Shown here: positions 1 to 7,146 of the stretch, in pieces
How positions within the stretch are numbered: position 1 is the first letter of the stretch
Layout of the letters: each line of letters starts with the position of its first letter
DNA from: Marisimplicoccus sp038110465
GTDB lineage: Bacteria > Bacteroidota > Bacteroidia > Flavobacteriales > Flavobacteriaceae
Assembly (NCBI GenBank): GCA_038110465.1
Contig: JAYNJU010000005.1
Coordinates: forward strand, 1 to 64,000
Length of the DNA: 64,000 nucleotides
Direction: 5' to 3'
The notes under the pieces: generated by a model
What the model saw: only the letters and a program-made list of their open reading frames with translations
Told to the model about the DNA's origin: nothing
Databases searched by the model: none
Position numbers and translations under genes: made by a program

Positions 1-2
1 AA

Positions 3-230
3 TTAATTTCAGAAGGAAAGTGGAATGTCACAGCAAACCTAACTATAAAAGGCATAACTCACCCAGTTGATTTTGAGATGACTAGATCTGAACAAGGTTG
101 GTCAGCTAACCTGGTATTTGACAGATCAAAGTATGAAGTAAGATTTAGATCTGGAACATTCTTTGAAAATCTTGGCGACAAACTTATTTATGATGATATA
201 GAATTAGCTATAAATCTAACAACTATATAA
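3..230 (+). CDS. YceI-like protein, C-terminal part only
   Basis: The reading frame is open from the left edge and ends in TAA at 228-230, giving the last 75 residues of a protein whose start lies outside the window. Visible features are beta strands typical of the YceI lipocalin-like barrel: a stretch with LTIKGITHPVDFEM, then a run ending in YEVRFRSGTFFENLGDKL and an alternating hydrophobic final strand. YceI proteins are small, usually exported barrels of about 180-200 residues that bind isoprenoid lipids such as quinones; the lipid here is inference. The stop codon overlaps the start of the CDGSH gene (TAATG), so the two are probably co-translated. A signal peptide cannot be checked because the start is missing. 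Confidence 0.8.
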   Translation, partial: LISEGKWNVTANLTIKGITHPVDFEMTRSEQGWSANLVFDRSKYEVRFRSGTFFENLGDKLIYDDIELAINLTTI

Positions 231-313
231 TGAAAAACAATAGACCTAAATGTGGATGTGGAAACACACAAGATCCTGAAGGATTCTGTGATGGTTCACA
301 TAATAACAAATAA
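230..313 (+). CDS. 27-residue CDGSH iron-sulfur protein
   Basis: This gene is too short for most ORF cut-offs. ATG at 230-232 overlaps the stop of the upstream YceI-like gene, and the TAA at 311-313 overlaps the ATG of the FMN reductase, so it sits as a coupled link between the two. The peptide contains CGCGNTQDPEGFCDGSH (residues 8-24), which supplies the three Cys (8, 10, 20) and one His (24) that bind a 2Fe-2S cluster in CDGSH (mitoNEET-like) proteins. There is one more residue between the second and third Cys than in the commonest form of the motif. The rest is a short basic tail. A redox or iron-sulfur role with its neighbours is inferred; no reaction can be assigned. Confidence 0.85.
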   Translation: MKNNRPKCGCGNTQDPEGFCDGSHNNK

Positions 314-858
314 TGAACAAAATATTAGCTTTTGGAGGATCTACCTCCAAAAACTCAATTAATAAGAAATTTGCCTCTTTTGTAGTTAATAAAATTGCTC
401 CTAAAGAGGCAATTCTTATTGATCTTAATGATTATGAGATGCCTATCTACAGCGAGGATCGAGAAAGAGAAGAAGGAGTTCCCAAAAAAGCATTCGAATT
501 AAAGAAATTGATAAAAGAAGTTGATGGCATAATCATCTCTTTAGCAGAACACAACGGAGCCTATACAGCAGCTTTTAAAAATATCTATGATTGGATTTCA
601 GTTATTGAAACAGTTGTTTGGGATCATAAACCAATTTTCTTATTATCAACTGCTGCTGGACCAAGAGGAGGAAAGAGTGTTTTAGATATTGCCTTATCTA
701 GGTTTTCAAGACAAAGCCTGTTTAAAATACCTCATTTTTCTTTACCTAGTTTTAATGAAAACTTCTCAATTAATGATGGAGTTTTAGACAATGCTCTTAA
801 TGCAAAATTAGAAGAACAAATTGCAATTTTTAAATCTCAACTTAGCGAATCCCAGTAA
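313..858 (+). CDS. NADPH-dependent FMN reductase family protein
   Basis: A 181-residue flavodoxin-fold protein of the length normal for the NADPH-dependent FMN reductase family. The N-terminal strand is followed by GGSTSKNS (residues 8-15), the loop that holds the FMN phosphate. Residues 78-94 (AEHNGAYTAAFKNIYDW) and 112-122 (STAAGPRGGKS) match the conserved flavin-contacting loops. Such enzymes pass electrons from NAD(P)H through FMN to quinones or other acceptors; the acceptor is unknown here. The ATG overlaps the stop of the CDGSH gene, and with the YceI-like protein this forms a possible small redox operon. The 3' end overlaps the convergent methyltransferase gene by 17 bp. Confidence 0.85.
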   Translation: MNKILAFGGSTSKNSINKKFASFVVNKIAPKEAILIDLNDYEMPIYSEDREREEGVPKKAFELKKLIKEVDGIIISLAEHNGAYTAAFKNIYDWISVIETVVWDHKPIFLLSTAAGPRGGKSVLDIALSRFSRQSLFKIPHFSLPSFNENFSINDGVLDNALNAKLEEQIAIFKSQLSESQ

Positions 859-1450
859 CTATTAGAGTTCCATTCCAATCACCATCTTTTCCGTGACACC
901 ATGATTCAATTTTTTTGAATCCAGCTTCTTCAAACATAGATTTCCATTTATTTTCAGAAAAAAGTTTCATAATTGTTACACAACAATCTTGTTTCCATGT
1001 ATGCGAGGGTTTATTTTCTTCGTAATGATCTATTCCCATAATTAATCTTCCACCTTCTTTTACCCAATTAGAATAGATATGTTTAATTAAGTGGTCTGGA
1101 TTCTCAAAATAATAAAACACCTCCATAGAGTGAACAATATCGACTTTATCATCAGGAGCCCATTTAAGTAGATCTTTACAGTAGTATTGATTTTTGGAAT
1201 CAAGTTTTTTTGCTTTTTCAATCATATTTAAAGATCCATCAACACCAATAGCGCTTGTGCAATTTGAATAAGTTGAAATATTTCTAACAACCCATCCATT
1301 GCCACACCCAGCATCTATAAATGAAAACGAATCTAAATCTTTAGTAGAAAATTTAATCATATTTTCAACTGAGCTTGAATGATTCTTTTCCATTCCCTCA
1401 TCTTTTCCACTTTCAACCCAATCACTAAATACTTTAATAGGACTTTGCAT
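842..1450 (-). CDS. class I SAM-dependent methyltransferase
   Basis: A 202-residue soluble protein with a Rossmann methyltransferase core. Motif I is DAGCGNGW at residues 46-53, the acidic strand-2 end is GVDGS at 69-73, and a later acidic-aromatic stretch (VDIVHSMEVFYYF, about 103-115) fits motif IV. This supports binding of S-adenosylmethionine; the substrate cannot be read from the sequence. Its ATG overlaps the TAA of the histidine phosphatase upstream (TAATG at 1448-1452), so it is the last gene of the YwaF-phosphatase-methyltransferase operon. The end overlaps the FMN reductase gene on the other strand. Confidence 0.8.
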   Translation of the reverse strand: MQSPIKVFSDWVESGKDEGMEKNHSSSVENMIKFSTKDLDSFSFIDAGCGNGWVVRNISTYSNCTSAIGVDGSLNMIEKAKKLDSKNQYYCKDLLKWAPDDKVDIVHSMEVFYYFENPDHLIKHIYSNWVKEGGRLIMGIDHYEENKPSHTWKQDCCVTIMKLFSENKWKSMFEEAGFKKIESWCHGKDGDWNGTLIVTGIR

Positions 1451-1935
1451 TATTCAACTTTTATTAATCTATGATTTAATTCATTATTACAAATATTGAT
1501 AATATAAAGATTAGAATTGTTAAAGTCATCTATCTGACCATATACATCTTCACCAATAAGAGCATTAGCAAAGAAAGGAGTGGTATTGCTATGGCCAGCT
1601 ATTAAAACTGATTCCCCCTTGTTAGTTGACACAAACTCTTCATATTCTATTTCAGATGGCACATACAATTTTATTTCTAATTTTTTTTCACTAGCTAATG
1701 GTTGAACTGTATTAATTGTCCTTTTATAATTAGTTGAATAGATTTTTGAAAGTTTGATATTTGAAAAATACTCTGACCATCTTAAAGCTCTTTCTTTACC
1801 TTTTTCATTTAAATCAGGATCTCTATCAGAACTATCAACTCTTATTTTTTCTGCATGACGAATAAGATAAAATGTAGAGCAATTATCATTTAGATTATTT
1901 GATAATATAAATAAAACAAGAAATAAAATTTTCAC
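1450..1935 (-). CDS. histidine phosphatase family protein, probably exported
   Basis: A 161-residue protein of the histidine phosphatase (phosphoglycerate mutase-like) superfamily, close in size to SixA. The catalytic RHAEK lies at residues 26-30 and the second active-site His is in AGHSNTT at 113-119. The first 20 residues are hydrophobic after MK, which suggests a signal peptide or anchor and a periplasmic location. The start is a GTG at 1935, 5 bp after the stop of the membrane-protein gene; a later ATG would remove the signal segment. The substrate is unknown. It is coupled by TAATG to the methyltransferase. Confidence 0.8.
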   Translation of the reverse strand: MKILFLVLFILSNNLNDNCSTFYLIRHAEKIRVDSSDRDPDLNEKGKERALRWSEYFSNIKLSKIYSTNYKRTINTVQPLASEKKLEIKLYVPSEIEYEEFVSTNKGESVLIAGHSNTTPFFANALIGEDVYGQIDDFNNSNLYIINICNNELNHRLIKVE

Positions 1936-1940
1936 CTAGG

Positions 1941-2645
1941 CTAAAGAATTAATTTTCTTCTACTAATTGAATAAACTAGATACGCTATTATAATTATTAA
2001 AATTTCCCACACAAAAATATAATAAGGCCATTCTCCTATTACAAGAGGATTGTCTACTTCTGGAGGACTATTTACATACATGTAGTTGGATCCTAATAAA
2101 AAATTGATAGGCATTATAATTGCCATTAGAATATTAAGATTTATCCAAAGCCTAAACCAAGATAGTCTTGGAAGCTTCATATCAAGATGTAAAAACATAA
2201 AAATAGGTAAGGCTATAATTAGACTATGAGAAACATAATAATTTAAAAAGTACCTTAAAGTTCCATCAAAGTAATTCATTTGAGGAGTTAATATTGCCAT
2301 TATACCTCCAATTATTCCTGTATAATAAACAAATCGAAAGAGCTTTTCTTTATTTTTAATAAATGGAAGAAAACAACATATTAAAGATGATATTCCACAA
2401 AGTTGTAAAGGTAGATTATACTGAATATCCCATGTTCCAGATAGAGCATAGCCTGCATTCTCAGCAATAAAATCCATAATTAATAACCCACCCATCACAT
2501 AAGAGACCATTTTCTTTTGACTTTTATTTAAAAATCGAGCAATTAAAAGAGGAGTAGCTATAAAAACTAATGAGAATAGAGACCAAGTTATCCACTCTTG
2601 TGACATAAATTCTACTATGTAGATAGGTATTGGATTCTCTAGCAT
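1941..2645 (-). CDS. YwaF/TIGR02206 family integral membrane protein
   Basis: A 234-residue membrane protein with about six or seven hydrophobic helices. It carries landmarks I associate with the YwaF (TIGR02206) family: LPLQLCGISS in the third helix region, a central TPQMNYF loop, and GSNYMYVNSPPE before the last two helices. The family has no assigned biochemical function. It is the first gene of a three-gene operon with the phosphatase and methyltransferase, and a TACATTTG box lies 17 bp ahead of the ATG. Nothing else in the sequence tells its role. Confidence 0.75.
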   Translation of the reverse strand: MLENPIPIYIVEFMSQEWITWSLFSLVFIATPLLIARFLNKSQKKMVSYVMGGLLIMDFIAENAGYALSGTWDIQYNLPLQLCGISSLICCFLPFIKNKEKLFRFVYYTGIIGGIMAILTPQMNYFDGTLRYFLNYYVSHSLIIALPIFMFLHLDMKLPRLSWFRLWINLNILMAIIMPINFLLGSNYMYVNSPPEVDNPLVIGEWPYYIFVWEILIIIIAYLVYSISRRKLIL

Positions 2646-2661
2646 GCTATTTGGTTTTAAT

Positions 2662-2669
2662 CAAATGTA
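2662..2669 (-). promoter_or_regulatory. Bacteroidota -7 box TACATTTG
   Basis: On the minus strand this reads TACATTTG, an exact match to the Bacteroidota sigma-A -7 consensus TAnnTTTG. It ends 16 bp before the ATG of the YwaF-like gene (2645), which would leave a leader of about 10 nt. No convincing -33 TTG is present. Confidence 0.55.
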
Positions 2670-2680
2670 ACTATTTAATA

Positions 2681-3649
2681 TTAAAGGTAATAGTAAAAAG
2701 ATTTTCTTAAAAGTTCTAAGCTTTGTGGAACAGCTATATTTGCATCTTCATTTCCTTCAAATTCTAAAGAAATATACCCCTTATAATTGTTGCTTCTCAT
2801 CAGTTCACCAATAGCAGGGTAGTCGATGTTTATTTCATTAAAAGCAGGCCATTTAGCTCCTCCATAATATGTTTTAGCTTGAATTAAACATGTATGGGGT
2901 GCAAGCTCTTTCAATTGCTCTTCTCTATTATCAAAAAAATTACCTGTATCTAAAGTGACGCTAAGCCAGGGTGAATTAATAGCATTTACAATTTTCATAA
3001 CCCCCTTTGATGTTAATCCTAAGCCCCAGTGATTTTCCAGCCCTAGTACTACACCATTTTTTTCTGCTGTTGGGATACATTCTGCAATAGAGTCTATAAC
3101 CCATTTAAAACCGTCATCCTCAGTATACCCCTCAATTACACTTTCTACACCTTTATTATCCATTAATACATCAAACTCTGATTTATCACCAATTGGTTTT
3201 GTTGTTCCCCATCTTCCGGTATTAATTCTTATTGTTGGTATACCAAGTGAGTGTGCAATTTCAATTTGATGCTTCGTTAATTCTATATTTTCCTTCCTTT
3301 TTAAGGGATCTGGGCTTACAAAACTTTGATGAGTTGAAAGCCCCATAATATCCAAACCAGCATCAAAAGCTCTTTTTTTAATTTTTTGTAAATAGCTATT
3401 TTCTTCAGATTCCATTTGAATTAATAACAATTCAACCCCATCAAAACCAAATTCTGAAGCCTTCTCAATACAGTATTCAATAGGAGTTTCTCTTCCATTA
3501 AATTGCCAAAACGAGTAGGTAGACACACCAATTGGATTATGCTTTATTTTATTTGAAGATGTCGAATTACTTGATAAACTAGAGCATCCTGTTAAAGGCA
3601 CCCCTAGAGCAGCTGCGCCAATTGATTTTATAAGCGATCTTCTTTTCAT
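2681..3649 (-). CDS. exported sugar phosphate isomerase/epimerase-like TIM-barrel protein
   Basis: A 322-residue protein of the xylose-isomerase-like (AP endonuclease 2) TIM-barrel family. The N terminus has KRRSLIK followed by a hydrophobic stretch and LTGC with Cys22, so it looks like a Tat-type lipoprotein signal. Barrel landmarks include FGFDGVELLL after the first helix, LGLENHWG (a metal-ligand Glu strand), LDTGNFF (Asp strand) and YISLEFEGNE near the end. Members of this family isomerise or epimerise sugars and related polyols, or break down sugar lactones; the substrate is unknown. It lies alone, 35 bp before the YwaF operon promoter, and is divergent from the gene at 3719. Confidence 0.8.
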   Translation of the reverse strand: MKRRSLIKSIGAAALGVPLTGCSSLSSNSTSSNKIKHNPIGVSTYSFWQFNGRETPIEYCIEKASEFGFDGVELLLIQMESEENSYLQKIKKRAFDAGLDIMGLSTHQSFVSPDPLKRKENIELTKHQIEIAHSLGIPTIRINTGRWGTTKPIGDKSEFDVLMDNKGVESVIEGYTEDDGFKWVIDSIAECIPTAEKNGVVLGLENHWGLGLTSKGVMKIVNAINSPWLSVTLDTGNFFDNREEQLKELAPHTCLIQAKTYYGGAKWPAFNEINIDYPAIGELMRSNNYKGYISLEFEGNEDANIAVPQSLELLRKSFYYYL

Positions 3650-3718
3650 AACATAAAATTTAAATGTTTATTAATTTTTTATTTAAATTTAAGAAATCAA
3701 CATTAAAATCAATTAACT

Positions 3719-4300
3719 ATGAAAATTTTAAAAGCACTTTGTGCAATTTTTATAACATTATCTGTTTCAGCTCAGGCAGAAACTGTAATGAACTTATCAT
3801 ACTTAGATGTTCCTATTCAAAAAATAGGAAGATTTATGGAATTACACGAACAAGTAACTAATATGGCTTTGGGAGAAAAAAGAACTCTTCAGGGTCAGTG
3901 GGTTGTTAGCCATTACTATGGTTCTGGACCAACTATAGTTGTTCAGGATAATTATGCTAATGCAAATGATGCAATTAATGATGACCCTTGGGTTCACATA
4001 AGGGAAAAATGGCAAGCTGCAAATGAAGAAGAGAGAAAAGAAATGGGAGCAATTGTTCAAGAATATCAATCATTCTGGAATGGGCATACTGATGAAATGA
4101 GAAGAATTGATTGGGAAAACAATCATATCGTTAATTCTGAATTAGCAGAATCAGGAGCTTGGGATACCTATTTTATTCTTGTTATAGGAAAATACAATAC
4201 CTCAGGAAATCAAGGTGAAATGGGACAAGCTTATCATGATTGGGTTACAAAACCATCTGTAGAAGCTGGTATTTCTATGGCAGGAAACTTTAGTTTTCAC
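3719..4300 (+). CDS. unknown exported protein, truncated by assembly gap
   Basis: I do not recognise this protein. A clear signal peptide (about residues 1-20, ending in AQA) is followed by 174 residues of soluble sequence that run without a stop into the N block at 4301. The mature part has two segments that look loosely alike, each starting with a beta strand and an amphipathic helix: around residues 25-50 and around 153-180. Such an arrangement would fit a dimeric alpha/beta (ferredoxin-like) barrel repeat, as in antibiotic-monooxygenase-like proteins, but this is a guess. The C terminus is missing, so neither its length nor its downstream partner is known. It is divergent from the isomerase lipoprotein gene. 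Confidence 0.7.
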
Positions 4301-4400
4301 NNNNNNNNNNNNNNNNNNNNNNNNNNNNNNNNNNNNNNNNNNNNNNNNNNNNNNNNNNNNNNNNNNNNNNNNNNNNNNNNNNNNNNNNNNNNNNNNNNNN
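4301..4400. other. assembly gap of 100 N
   Basis: Exactly 100 undetermined bases, the standard filler for a gap of unknown size. The true distance and even the adjacency of the flanking sequences are not shown by the sequence. Confidence 0.98.
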
Positions 4401-4420
4401 GAGGGGTTTTTTTATTTTTG
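4401..4420 (+). terminator. 3' half of a rho-independent terminator at the gap edge
   Basis: The first resolved bases after the gap are GAGGGG followed by T7ATTTTTG. This looks like the right arm and U-tract of an intrinsic terminator whose left arm (something like CCCCTC) is inside the gap. It would end the transcript of the gene before the gap and lies just ahead of the lipoprotein start at 4426. Confidence 0.45.
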
Positions 4421-4425
4421 AATAG

Positions 4426-5568
4426 ATGAAAAAGTTACTTCCATTAACATTATTACTGATTTGCTCATGTAGCTTCCAAAGTAATCCAATTAAGTATTCC
4501 TTTAATAATAATCAGTTTTTAAATAAAGTAGTTAATGATAATGAAGATTATCAAATTCAAATTTTACTTACCACAATCAATAATAATAAGGGTGAAAAAA
4601 TTTTTAAAGACTTTCAATATCAACTAGATGAAGATCAATATTTTTATCCTGCAAGCACAATTAAATTACCTATTGTTACTCTATCCTTAAAAAAAATCAA
4701 TGAACTTAGATCAGAAGGCTACAATATAGATTTAAAGTCAAAAATTAAATTATATACAGAAAACAATTCTATTAAAACAGATAGCATTACATCATTTCAA
4801 AATTTAATTGCTGATGTTTTTTTAGTAAGTGATAATTCTGCTTCTAATGTTCTAATAGATTTCATTGGCTATAATTATTTCAATGAAGAAATAAAAAAAG
4901 CAGGGTTTAATAATACTTATCTAAACCATAAGTTTAATCCTGATCCTTTTGTAAAAAGTACATGGACAATTTCGGATATGAATAACAATATAATATCAAA
5001 TAATGATAATCAAATTATTGTAAAAGCTAGAGATAATCTTAAGGATATTGATAAAGGGGATAACACATTTAGAAATGGAGAAATTATTAAGGGCCCTATT
5101 AATTTTTCTGAAAAAAATAGGTCATCTCTTCTAGATATGCATAATCTTTTAAAATATATTTTTTATCCTGAGATTTTTGATCCCAATAACAGTTTTAATC
5201 TATATGTTGAAGATTATGATTTTCTAAGATATTGGATGAGCAGATTTACTTATGAAGATCTAGGTCAAAAATATATGGATGATCAAAAATATTTTGAGAC
5301 CTACAATAAATTTTTTATTCATGGTGATGACACTTTAATTAATGATAATAATATTAGAGTATACAATAAAATAGGACAAGCTTATGGCACTTCTATTGAT
5401 AATGCATTTATAAAAAACTATAATGAGGACATAGAGTTTTTTTTAACAGCAACTATTTATACAAATAAAAACAGAATAATTAATGACAACAATTATGAGT
5501 ATGATGAAATTGCTATACCTTTTCTTGCAAACCTGTCAAGAGAGATATATAACCTTTTATTAGATTAA
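4426..5568 (+). CDS. class A beta-lactamase-like serine hydrolase lipoprotein
   Basis: A 380-residue exported protein with a lipoprotein signal (Cys at about residue 15, preceded by ICS). The active-site motifs of class A serine beta-lactamase-related enzymes are present: SxxK as S77-T-I-K80 within YPASTIK, and SDN at residues 135-137. The third motif, usually K-[ST]-G, appears as K-I-G at 315-317. About 180 residues separate SDN from KIG, more than in true class A lactamases. I infer a divergent serine hydrolase anchored in the envelope, perhaps acting on peptidoglycan-type bonds or esters; antibiotic resistance is not supported. The start is the ATG 25 bp after the gap, and the stop overlaps the convergent oxygenase gene by 4 bp. 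Confidence 0.75.
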   Translation: MKKLLPLTLLLICSCSFQSNPIKYSFNNNQFLNKVVNDNEDYQIQILLTTINNNKGEKIFKDFQYQLDEDQYFYPASTIKLPIVTLSLKKINELRSEGYNIDLKSKIKLYTENNSIKTDSITSFQNLIADVFLVSDNSASNVLIDFIGYNYFNEEIKKAGFNNTYLNHKFNPDPFVKSTWTISDMNNNIISNNDNQIIVKARDNLKDIDKGDNTFRNGEIIKGPINFSEKNRSSLLDMHNLLKYIFYPEIFDPNNSFNLYVEDYDFLRYWMSRFTYEDLGQKYMDDQKYFETYNKFFIHGDDTLINDNNIRVYNKIGQAYGTSIDNAFIKNYNEDIEFFLTATIYTNKNRIINDNNYEYDEIAIPFLANLSREIYNLLLD

Positions 5569-6515
5569 TCTTTGACAAGTCCTAACTCTACTAGTCTTTC
5601 ATAAAGAAAATCACCAGCTGTAATATCTTCATATGCTTTAGGATTATTCTGATCAATACATGATTCTAAACAGTTTAAACTCATTTCAGATCTTGGATGT
5701 AAGAAAAAAGGTATTGAGTATCTTGATGTGTTCCACATTTCCCTTGGAGGGTTAACAACTCTATGAATAGTTGATTTTAATTTGTTGTTGGTATGACGAG
5801 AGAGCATATCTCCAATATTAACAATGATTTCATCTTCCTCAGCAATAGCATCTAACCATTCCCCAGAATTATTTAGAACTTGAAGCCCTCGACCCTGTGC
5901 ACCCATTAGAAGTGTAATAAGATTAATATCTCCATGAGCTGCAGCTCTTTCAGCTTTATTTGGCTCCTCCGTAATAGGAGGATAGTGAATTGCTCTAAGA
6001 ATTGAGTGGCCATTAAAAATATGTTTATCAAAATAATTTTCATCAAGACTTAAGTAACATGCAATAGCTCTTAAAATATGCTTTCCAGTTTCTTCAAGAA
6101 GTTCATATGTTTTTTTACCAATGGTATTAAAATCCTTAAGTTCCTCTACTATTACATTTTTAGGATACTCATTTTCAAGCTTTGGTTCATTCTTCACATA
6201 TTGTCCAAAATGCCAAAATTCTTTAAGGTCACCAATATTCTTTCCTTTTGCGCTTTCTTTACCAAAAGGCGTAAAACCTCTTTGACTCGCTAATCCTTTA
6301 ATTATATATTTTGATTTTATTTTGTCTGATAAACTAAAAAAGTTCTTTACCTCTTCGTATAATTTGTCTTTTGTTACGTCATCTAATAAGTGACCCTTTA
6401 TGGCAATAAACCCAATTTCACTAAAACCTTCTCCAAGTTCTTTTATAAATTTATTTTTTTTCTGTGACTCTCCAGACAAAAAATCATTTAAGTCTAATTG
6501 AGGAATATTCTTCAT
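5565..6515 (-). CDS. isopenicillin N synthase family 2-oxoglutarate/Fe(II) oxygenase
   Basis: A 316-residue non-heme iron oxygenase with the DIOX_N domain at residues 5-110 and the 2OG-FeII oxygenase core at about 170-280. The metal triad is visible as H194-x-D196 (in AAHGDINL) and H251 (in STIHRVVNP), and the co-substrate clamp is R265-x-S267 in SRYS. This architecture is shared by isopenicillin N synthase, plant gibberellin-type dioxygenases and many uncharacterised bacterial enzymes, so the substrate remains open. It lies directly downstream of riboflavin synthase (1 bp gap) on the same strand, probably as an operon, although I see no pathway link. Confidence 0.85.
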   Translation of the reverse strand: MKNIPQLDLNDFLSGESQKKNKFIKELGEGFSEIGFIAIKGHLLDDVTKDKLYEEVKNFFSLSDKIKSKYIIKGLASQRGFTPFGKESAKGKNIGDLKEFWHFGQYVKNEPKLENEYPKNVIVEELKDFNTIGKKTYELLEETGKHILRAIACYLSLDENYFDKHIFNGHSILRAIHYPPITEEPNKAERAAAHGDINLITLLMGAQGRGLQVLNNSGEWLDAIAEEDEIIVNIGDMLSRHTNNKLKSTIHRVVNPPREMWNTSRYSIPFFLHPRSEMSLNCLESCIDQNNPKAYEDITAGDFLYERLVELGLVKD

Positions 6516-6516
6516 T

Positions 6517-7101
6517 TTAGTTGTTTTTTGAAATTAATTTTGAAATATATTTTCCAATTATATCATATTCTAAGTTTACTTTAGTCCCTAGCTTAATTTT
6601 GTTAAAGTTAGTATTATTATATGTATAAGGAATGATAGCAACAGAAAATGAGTCATCATGAGAATCAACTACAGTAAGACTTACTCCATTAATAGTAATT
6701 GATCCTTTTTGTACAGTAATATTTTGTTTTGAATGCCTAAAAAAATACTTCCAACTACCTTCAGTCTCAGTAAACTCTATACAAGTTCCAACTTCATCTA
6801 CATGTCCCTGAACAATATGACCATCGAACCTAGAATTGACAGACATAGATCTTTCTATATTAACAATATCCCCAACAGTTAAATCACCTAAATTGGATTT
6901 CTCAATACTTTCCTTTATAACATTAACTTTATAGGTGTTATCGATAATCTCAACAACTGTCAAACACACTCCATTATGGCATATACTTTGATCTACCTTA
7001 AGCTCATGAGTGATATCAGATTTAAAAGTTATGTCAAGGTTAGAATTATTCTTTTCAATCTTTTGAACCGTTGCTAAACTTTCAATAATACCAGTGAACA
7101 T
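6517..7101 (-). CDS. ribE: riboflavin synthase alpha chain
   Basis: A 194-residue protein with two lumazine-binding repeats, the normal form of riboflavin synthase. It starts with MFTGIIES, the conserved N terminus of the family, which is why I choose the ATG at 7101 rather than the in-frame start 33 bp further out. Repeat 1 contains HNGVCLTVV and repeat 2 contains INGVSLTVV. The enzyme dismutates two molecules of 6,7-dimethyl-8-ribityllumazine to riboflavin in the cytoplasm. It is divergent from pdxA across 45 bp, too short for an FMN riboswitch. The downstream neighbour is the oxygenase. Confidence 0.93.
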   Translation of the reverse strand: MFTGIIESLATVQKIEKNNSNLDITFKSDITHELKVDQSICHNGVCLTVVEIIDNTYKVNVIKESIEKSNLGDLTVGDIVNIERSMSVNSRFDGHIVQGHVDEVGTCIEFTETEGSWKYFFRHSKQNITVQKGSITINGVSLTVVDSHDDSFSVAIIPYTYNNTNFNKIKLGTKVNLEYDIIGKYISKLISKNN

Positions 7102-7104
7102 TAT

Positions 7105-7112
7105 TATCTTTG
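7105..7112 (+). promoter_or_regulatory. Bacteroidota -7 box TATCTTTG upstream of pdxA
   Basis: TATCTTTG matches TAnnTTTG exactly and ends 34 bp before the GTG start of pdxA at 7147. It sits in the short ribE-pdxA divergent spacer, which supports the short ribE start at 7101. Confidence 0.5.
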
Positions 7113-7146
7113 TTTTCGCTTGTAAAATTAGCAATTATATAATAGA

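Noticed and set aside
3664..3861. 65-codon plus-strand ORF overlapping the start of the exported protein gene
   Set aside because: It has low-complexity Asn/Lys/Ile content and overlaps a gene with a clear signal peptide in another frame.
3842..4069. 75-codon minus-strand ORF opposite the exported protein
   Set aside because: It is antisense to a credible gene and has no recognisable features.
4426..5568. Antibiotic-resistance beta-lactamase
   Set aside because: The KTG motif is changed, the spacing is too long and the context is not that of a mobile resistance gene.
7102..7134. N-terminal extension of ribE
   Set aside because: The family begins at MFTGIIES, and a promoter box for pdxA occupies the spacer.
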